Shown one piece after another: positions 12,746 to 17,221 of a stretch of DNA of 17,221 bases. Made by a program: the position numbers and the translations under genes. Source of the DNA: DATECU01 sp035286745 (lineage in GTDB: Bacteria; Acidobacteriota; Vicinamibacteria; Fen-336). The number at the start of each line of letters is the position of its first letter. Within the stretch, counting starts at the first letter, position 1. Location of the stretch: the NCBI GenBank assembly GCA_035286745.1, contig DATECU010000363.1, forward strand, positions 1-17,221, written 5' to 3'. The notes beneath the pieces were generated by a model. That model did no database searches and had not been told where the DNA came from. It saw only the letters and a program-made list of their open reading frames with translations.

Positions 12746-14101
12746 TTACAGCTCCTTGAAGGACTTGAGCAGGCCCTCGGCCTTGGCGGCATCGAGCTTC
12801 AGGATCGCCTCATCTCCCAGGCGTCGGGCGTGGTAGGCGCCGTCCTTCTGACCCACCTCGAACCAGGCGGCCGGCTTGCCGCCCGCAAAGCGCAGGTTGA
12901 CCTTGAGGGCCGGCCTGTCCAGTCCGTAGTTGGCCGGGTCCTTCGGGCTGTCCACAAACTCCTGGGCCTCGACGCCGCCGATGGCAAAGAGCGCGTCCTG
13001 GACCTTGTTGGTGTCGAGGTCCTTGGTCTCCGGCGCCGTCTTCTTCCACTTGGGGGTGTCGACGCCGTCCTTGTCCTTGGTGGTGCTCTTGGCGAAGGCG
13101 CGCTTGCCGCCCTCCACCTCCACCTCGAAGCCCTCGACCTCGTAGGTGGCCACCTCGTACAACCGTTTGGCGCGAAGCTCCTTCATGCCCTTGGCCAGGT
13201 CGTCGACCAAAGCTCCCGGAATCACCACCACCAGTCGCGAGGCCGCATCCCGGGCGTGGTAGGACTTGTCCTTGGGGCTGGACCCGATCTCCAACCGCTT
13301 GTTGGTGCCGTCGCCCAGGCCCAAGCTCACGGTGCGCACCGGCTTGTCGAGGCCAAACGGCTTCAGGTCCTTGGCCTCTTCGGCGGCCACCTCGTCCATG
13401 CGCAGGCTTTCCAGGTTGCCCACCAGGCCATCAACCGTCCAGCGCCCGGCACGGGTCTTCAGGGGTGCGACGAAGGCCCAGTCCCCGGCCTGGTCCTTGG
13501 CCAGGCTGAAAGAGCCCTCGGGTCCGCCGATCTGCAGGCTCCTCACGTCGTCGCGTTTGACGTGGAGGACGCTGCGATCGCGCAGGTCGAAGGGCTTCTT
13601 GTTGAACGAGCCCTCGAGATAGGCGGGAAGCGTGAACACCCGGGGGGCTGCCGGCAGCTTGGCGTAGATGCCGTCGCCGGCCGGCGCGGCGTCCCCCAGC
13701 AGGAGCGTGAGCGGCTCCGTCTGGCCCTCGATCGCCCACTCGACGGCGAGCTTGGGGGGTTCCAGGCCGAAGTCGGCCAGCGCCGAAGCGCTGTCGGTCA
13801 CCACGGCCTCGATCTCCAGGGACTCCAGCGAGGAGAGGATGGAATCGACCGCCTCCCCGTCGGCGGGGGCGGCGCTGGGGGCGGTGAGGCGCCAGCCCGA
13901 AACCTCCTTCACCAGACGAATGGCGTCGGTCCCGGCCGGGAGCAAGCGCAGCTCCTTGGCCTTGGCCCGCTCGAAGCCGAACACCTTCTCCTTGGGCTTC
14001 TCGTCCTTGGCAGGCTTCTTGGAGTCGACGAAGTAGGCGTAGGCGGCGAGGCCGGCCAGGACCACCAGAGCAACAGCCGTCTTGCGGAAAGGTGAGGTCA
14101 T
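12746..14101 (-). CDS. DUF4340-domain membrane-anchored protein
   Basis: A 451-aa protein with one N-terminal membrane helix (KTAVALVVLAGLAAYAYFV, about 7-25). Behind it is a large extracytoplasmic region built of repeated blocks of the form FGLEPPKLAVEWAIEG ... LLLGDAAPAGDGIYAKLP, FGLDKPVRTVSLGLGDG ... IGSSPKDKSYHAR and YGLDRPALKVNLRFAGG ... VGQKDGAYHARR. This is the periodic DUF4340 pattern, and at least three repeats are visible. The domain's activity is unknown, but it regularly travels with GldG-type ABC auxiliary genes, as here. The ATG at 14101 lies four bases after the GldG-like stop, and the ribosome site upstream is weak, which suggests translation coupled to GldG. It likely acts at the periplasmic face of the inner membrane as a partner of the ABC system. 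That role is inferred from context. Confidence 0.88.
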   Translation of the reverse strand: MTSPFRKTAVALVVLAGLAAYAYFVDSKKPAKDEKPKEKVFGFERAKAKELRLLPAGTDAIRLVKEVSGWRLTAPSAAPADGEAVDSILSSLESLEIEAVVTDSASALADFGLEPPKLAVEWAIEGQTEPLTLLLGDAAPAGDGIYAKLPAAPRVFTLPAYLEGSFNKKPFDLRDRSVLHVKRDDVRSLQIGGPEGSFSLAKDQAGDWAFVAPLKTRAGRWTVDGLVGNLESLRMDEVAAEEAKDLKPFGLDKPVRTVSLGLGDGTNKRLEIGSSPKDKSYHARDAASRLVVVIPGALVDDLAKGMKELRAKRLYEVATYEVEGFEVEVEGGKRAFAKSTTKDKDGVDTPKWKKTAPETKDLDTNKVQDALFAIGGVEAQEFVDSPKDPANYGLDRPALKVNLRFAGGKPAAWFEVGQKDGAYHARRLGDEAILKLDAAKAEGLLKSFKEL

Positions 14102-14105
14102 GACG

Positions 14106-15707
14106 TCACGCTCGCCGCCGCCACCAACTGGCGATTCCGAGGAACACGAAGAGACCCGGCAGGCCCAGCAAGCTCCCCAGGACCAGCAGGCGATGGGTGG
14201 CCGAGCCGGCGATGACCGACAACCGATGGCTCTCCGGATCGCGGGGGCGGATCGAGATGAGATCCGACTCGCCGGACAACCACGCCATGACGTTCAAGAT
14301 CAGGTTCTGATTGCCTTGGAAGGCGAGGGAATCGTTGGAGACAAAGTCGGCGTCGCCGAAGACCACCACCCGGGCTTCCGGCGGCTTCGGTTCCTCGGCC
14401 CCCGGCGAAGGTGAGGGCGAGGGCGACGGGCTGGGCCCGGTTGGGCTCAGGGTGGCTGCCACCGCAATGGACACCGGCCCCTTCTTGTCCCTGCCTTCCT
14501 TGAAGTCGATCGGCTCCTTCAAGGTCAGGTTGGTGGTGGCCCAGGAGGCGTCCGAGCTCTGGATCAGGTTCTGGGCGGTCACCCCGGGCTTGCTGGTTCC
14601 GGCAGTCACCGAACGCGCGCTGTCGAAGCGAGTGGAAAAGGGGAACTCGCGCGTGATCTCGTGGAACGGGTACTGCTCCACCAGGACCCGCTCGGCCGCC
14701 ACGCTGACGATCCCCTGCGCGGTGAGCTGGGTGTAGAGCTCGAGGACCAGGTCGGGCCCGGCCTCGATGTTCCATTCGCCGAGAAGGCCCGAGAGGTTGG
14801 GAAGCGGACCCTTGAAGTCGGGCTCGAACATCACCAGCGCCTTGCCCCCGCCGGTGACGAAGGCACCGAGGGCCGCGATCGACTCGGGCAAGAGGTCCTT
14901 CTCGGGCCCGGCCACCACCACCAGGGAGCAGGCGTCCAGCACCTTGGCGTCTCGGGACAGCGCCACGTCCTTGGTCTCGTACTGGCTGGCCTCCAGGGCA
15001 GCCTTGAGGCTCGAGTAGCCGCGAGGGCCGGTGTCGGTGGTGCTGCGCTCGCCCTCGCCCTTCAGGAAGCAAGCCGCCTTCTTGCCCTCACGTGTGACCT
15101 TGATGAGGGCGTTCGTTATGTCCTGCTCGCCCCCGGCGGTGATCAGCTCCCGCTTGCCGCGGTACTCGAAAACCAGGGTCGGCACCGCCTTGACCTCGAA
15201 CTGGCGGGCCCGGGCCGGCTCCTTGCGGGCGTCGATGTCCTGCACCTTGAGGCGAGGGGAAAGCGCCCCATACTCGCGCAGGCGGTCCTGGATGTCCTGC
15301 CGGTACTGCGCCGTGCGCTCGTCCTGCACGAAGAAGTGGGTGACCTTGAGATCGTCCTTAAGACCGCTTACCAGCTTCCGGGTCTGATCCGACAGGGTGT
15401 ACTTGCGGTTCTTGGTGAGGTCCCAGCGGGCGGTGTTGCGGTTGACCAGGTAGTTGCCGACTCCCAGGATGGCCAGCACGATCGCAATCAAAGCGGCCGT
15501 GTTGCCCCCATAACGCAGTTGGCGCCGCCCCACCAGGGCGGCGATCTGCTCGAAGAAGAGCACCAAGTGGAGCAGGATCAAAAGCAGCCCGGCCAGCAGG
15601 TACACCTGGGGGCGGCCCGGGAGCTTGGTTGCGATCCAGGGGATCTGGGACAGGACGGCCACCAGCAGGCCGATCGGCGTGAGGAGATGAACCAGCTTGT
15701 TGCGCAT
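14106..15707 (-). CDS. gldG: GldG-family ABC transporter auxiliary protein
   Basis: A 533-aa membrane protein of the GldG/ABC_transp_aux family. Three N-terminal helices (about 6-26, 36-56 and 67-88) precede the family hallmark NRNTARWDLTKNRKYTLSDQT. A large extracytoplasmic region follows (ThuA/IFT52-like; contexts FLKGEGERSTTD, LVVVAGPEKDLLPE and GGGKALVMFEPDF). A last helix (LLVLGSLLGLPGLFVFLG) ends in a basic WWRRRA tail. A low-complexity SPSPSPSPSPG linker lies before RVVVFGDADFVSNDSL. In Bacteroidota, GldA, GldF and GldG form an ABC system needed for gliding; elsewhere the role is not settled. The ATG at 15707 is preferred over GTG 15719 because GGAGG lies five bases upstream, and it overlaps the permease stop as TGATG. 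Confidence 0.9.
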   Translation of the reverse strand: MRNKLVHLLTPIGLLVAVLSQIPWIATKLPGRPQVYLLAGLLLILLHLVLFFEQIAALVGRRQLRYGGNTAALIAIVLAILGVGNYLVNRNTARWDLTKNRKYTLSDQTRKLVSGLKDDLKVTHFFVQDERTAQYRQDIQDRLREYGALSPRLKVQDIDARKEPARARQFEVKAVPTLVFEYRGKRELITAGGEQDITNALIKVTREGKKAACFLKGEGERSTTDTGPRGYSSLKAALEASQYETKDVALSRDAKVLDACSLVVVAGPEKDLLPESIAALGAFVTGGGKALVMFEPDFKGPLPNLSGLLGEWNIEAGPDLVLELYTQLTAQGIVSVAAERVLVEQYPFHEITREFPFSTRFDSARSVTAGTSKPGVTAQNLIQSSDASWATTNLTLKEPIDFKEGRDKKGPVSIAVAATLSPTGPSPSPSPSPSPGAEEPKPPEARVVVFGDADFVSNDSLAFQGNQNLILNVMAWLSGESDLISIRPRDPESHRLSVIAGSATHRLLVLGSLLGLPGLFVFLGIASWWRRRA

Positions 15708-16477
15708 CAGGCCCTCCACCGCTGGCTCTCCACCGACTGCTGGGCGAGGAAGAGCCCGAAGAAGGTGAAGCTAAGGTAGAAGACCACATCCTTGAGGTCG
15801 AGCACGCCCTTCATCAGGTCCTCGCTATGCCGCACCAAACCCAGGTAGGAAAGGACCGGCTGATCCAGCCAGCCCAGGATCCAGATGCCGAGCAGAAGGC
15901 CGAAGGTGAGGCTGCCGGCGATGATCTGGTTCTTGGTCACCGTGGAGAGGAAGAGACCGATGCTGATGAACGAGGCCCCCAGCAGGAGCAGAGCCAGGGC
16001 CCCGGTCAGAAGCTGCCGCCAGTCAGGCGCGGCGATGGCGTGGGTCCAGAGCACAGCGAAGTTGAGGAAGCCGCTCGCCAACATCACAGCGTAGAGGGAG
16101 AGGGCGCCCAGGAACTTGCCCAAGACCACCTGGAGGTCGGTCAGCGGGGCGGTGGCCAGAAGCTCGATGGTGCCCTGCCGCTTCTCCTCCGCGAACAAGC
16201 GCATGGTGAGCATGGGAGTGAGGAAGAGGGTGACCACCGCCATGTTGTGAAGCACCGGCGCGATCAGACGTTCGTTGAAGGAGATGCCGCCTCCGGCCCC
16301 GCCGTAGGGAGACATGGCACTCCGCTCGGAGGCTTCAAGCACGTAGCTGAAAAGGAGGGAGAAGAACCCCCCGAAGAGCAGGGCCCAGATGAAGAGCGCC
16401 ACATAGGCGATGGGGCTGCCGAAGTAGTGGCGCCACTCCTTCTGGACGATGGCCCAGATGTTGCGCATCGCGATCAA
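15707..16477 (-). CDS. ABC-2 type (GldF-like) permease, TTG start
   Basis: A 256-aa inner-membrane permease with six predicted helices (about 21-45, 74-92, 126-145, 157-178, 188-205 and 231-248). The cytoplasmic stretch FAEEKRQGTIELLATAPLTD (about 95-114) followed by LQVVLGKFLGA is the ABC-2 hallmark. It would pair with the adjacent ATPase. The start is unusual: TTG at 16477 has GGAGGTG ideally placed (GGAGG seven bases upstream) and overlaps the ATPase stop as TTGA. The ATG three codons later (16468) lies 16 bases from that site, so TTG is favoured. The stop overlaps the GldG ATG. Together with its neighbours it fits the GldA-GldF-GldG arrangement. Confidence 0.9.
   Translation of the reverse strand: MIAMRNIWAIVQKEWRHYFGSPIAYVALFIWALLFGGFFSLLFSYVLEASERSAMSPYGGAGGGISFNERLIAPVLHNMAVVTLFLTPMLTMRLFAEEKRQGTIELLATAPLTDLQVVLGKFLGALSLYAVMLASGFLNFAVLWTHAIAAPDWRQLLTGALALLLLGASFISIGLFLSTVTKNQIIAGSLTFGLLLGIWILGWLDQPVLSYLGLVRHSEDLMKGVLDLKDVVFYLSFTFFGLFLAQQSVESQRWRA
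15713..15717 (-). promoter_or_regulatory. Shine-Dalgarno for the GldG-like gene
   Basis: GGAGG on the minus strand lies five bases before the ATG at 15707, inside the end of the permease gene. It decides between ATG 15707 and the in-frame GTG 15719, which would overlap this site. Confidence 0.7.
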
Positions 16478-17221
16478 GCGTTCACCTCCGTGGGTTCGGC
16501 GACGGCGGACGACGAGGCGGCGGCCTCGGTCGTCGTCAGGTGCAAGAAGATCTCCTCCAGGCTCATGCCCACCGGCTGCAAGCCCAAGAGGTCGAAGCCC
16601 CGGCCAACCAGAGTTCGGGCTACCTCGGCTCGGGCGTCCTGGCCCGAGTCGGTCTCCACCTCGAAGGCCAGGCTGCCGGCTTCCCCGGTTCTGGGTTGGA
16701 CGCCGATCACGCCCGGCACGCCGCGGAGGGCCGCCTCCACGGCGCCGGCCTCACCGCGAACGTCCACCCGTAGGGCGCCGGCGCCCCGCAGCCGGTGGGT
16801 CAGGTTGTCCGGCGTGTCCTCGGCGACCACCCGGCCCTTGTTGATGATCACCACCCGGCCGCAGGTCATGGAGACCTCGGGCAGGATGTGGGTGGACAGG
16901 ATTACCGTGTGGTCGCCGCCCAGGCCCTTGATCAGCTCGCGGGTCTCGATGATCTGTTTGGGGTCGAGGCCCGCGGTAGGCTCGTCCAGGATCAGCACCT
17001 CGGGGTTGCCCAGAATGGCCTGGGCCAGGCCCACCCGCTGGCGGTAGCCTTTCGAGAGCCGTCCGATCAGCTTGCCGCGGACCTCGCTCACCCGGCACTT
17101 CTCCATCACGTCGTCGATCCTGGGCTTCCGGGCCTTGGCCGGTATGCCCTTGATCTTGGCGCAGAACTCCAGGAAGCCCAGCACGTCCATGTCGGGATAG
17201 AGCGGCGGGGTCTCCGGCACG
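16474..17221 (-). CDS. ABC transporter ATPase (GldA/NatA-like), N terminus outside window
   Basis: The C-terminal 249 codons of an ABC ATPase that would power the adjacent permease. Visible motifs are the signature LSKGYRQRVGLAQ, Walker B with D-loop VLILDEPTAGLD, and the H-loop STH in VILSTHILPE. Walker A and the start of the Q-loop region lie beyond the right edge (first visible residues VPETPPLYPDM, then DVLGFLEFCAKIKG, as in GldA/NatA/CcmA-type exporters). After the nucleotide-binding domain comes a C-terminal regulatory-like domain (about 80 residues) ending GMSLEEIFLHLTTTEAA and a short Ala/Ser/Glu tail. The stop overlaps the permease TTG start. The ribosome site for the permease lies within this gene. 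Confidence 0.93.
   Translation of the reverse strand, partial: VPETPPLYPDMDVLGFLEFCAKIKGIPAKARKPRIDDVMEKCRVSEVRGKLIGRLSKGYRQRVGLAQAILGNPEVLILDEPTAGLDPKQIIETRELIKGLGGDHTVILSTHILPEVSMTCGRVVIINKGRVVAEDTPDNLTHRLRGAGALRVDVRGEAGAVEAALRGVPGVIGVQPRTGEAGSLAFEVETDSGQDARAEVARTLVGRGFDLLGLQPVGMSLEEIFLHLTTTEAAASSSAVAEPTEVNA
16483..16489 (-). promoter_or_regulatory. Shine-Dalgarno supporting the TTG start of the permease
   Basis: GGAGGTG on the minus strand sits inside the ATPase gene. Its GGAGG core is seven bases from TTG 16477 and 16 from ATG 16468. The spacing favours TTG. Confidence 0.65.

Noticed and set aside
14395..14450. A repeated GAGGGCGA-like stretch suggesting a DNA repeat or small CRISPR-like array
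   Set aside because: It is the coding sequence of the Ser-Pro repeat linker in the GldG-like protein. There are no spacers and no palindromic repeats.
14661..15779. A 372-aa plus-strand open frame opposite the GldG-like gene
   Set aside because: Shadow of the GldG-like gene. It has no domain and no start signal.

Overview
The window is GC-rich and densely packed. A TonB-dependent outer-membrane receptor, exported periplasmic-type proteins, a chemoreceptor and a Gld-type ABC system point to a motile or sensing Gram-negative bacterium, of the kind seen in Acidobacteriota, Myxococcota or related soil and groundwater lineages. No gene here fixes the phylum, so that placement is inference. Long open frames antisense to the real genes are by-products of the base composition and are left out.

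Left end (1-1671): a SprT-like zinc metallopeptidase gene, cut by the window edge, converges on a small secreted protein with a metzincin-like HExxHxxGxxD motif. Next come a tRNA-Pro(UGG) gene on the minus strand and, diverging from it, rdgB/HAM1 (non-canonical purine NTP pyrophosphatase).

1672-3620: a complete-looking group II intron with a reverse transcriptase/maturase and recognisable domains V and VI. It sits in the short gap between rdgB and the convergent PLP-enzyme gene, and its 5' end abuts an imperfect hairpin that resembles a transcription terminator.

3621-11112 (minus strand): a tight five-gene cluster read from right to left. It encodes a methyl-accepting chemotaxis protein (dCache sensor, several HAMP units), a YfiR-family exported protein, a TonB-dependent receptor, a LarA-type (nickel-pincer) 2-hydroxyacid racemase/epimerase and a threonine-synthase-like PLP enzyme with an N-terminal zinc ribbon. 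Short gaps and one TGATG start/stop overlap suggest a single transcript. The gene set suggests a module that senses, imports and isomerises a small hydroxy-acid-like compound. This is the most interesting functional hypothesis in the window, and it is an inference from context.

11113-11832: an intergenic region carrying a perfect 7-1-7 palindrome, then a divergent small membrane-protein gene of unknown function.

11836-17221 (minus strand): a Gld-type cluster encoding an ABC ATPase (cut by the right edge), an ABC-2 permease, a GldG-family auxiliary protein and a DUF4340 membrane-anchored protein. The start/stop junctions overlap or nearly touch. A separate exported protein of unknown function with a possible twin-arginine signal follows. 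Just past its stop codon, in the same frame, lies a second copy of its last nine codons and stop. The two copies differ only at three synonymous positions.
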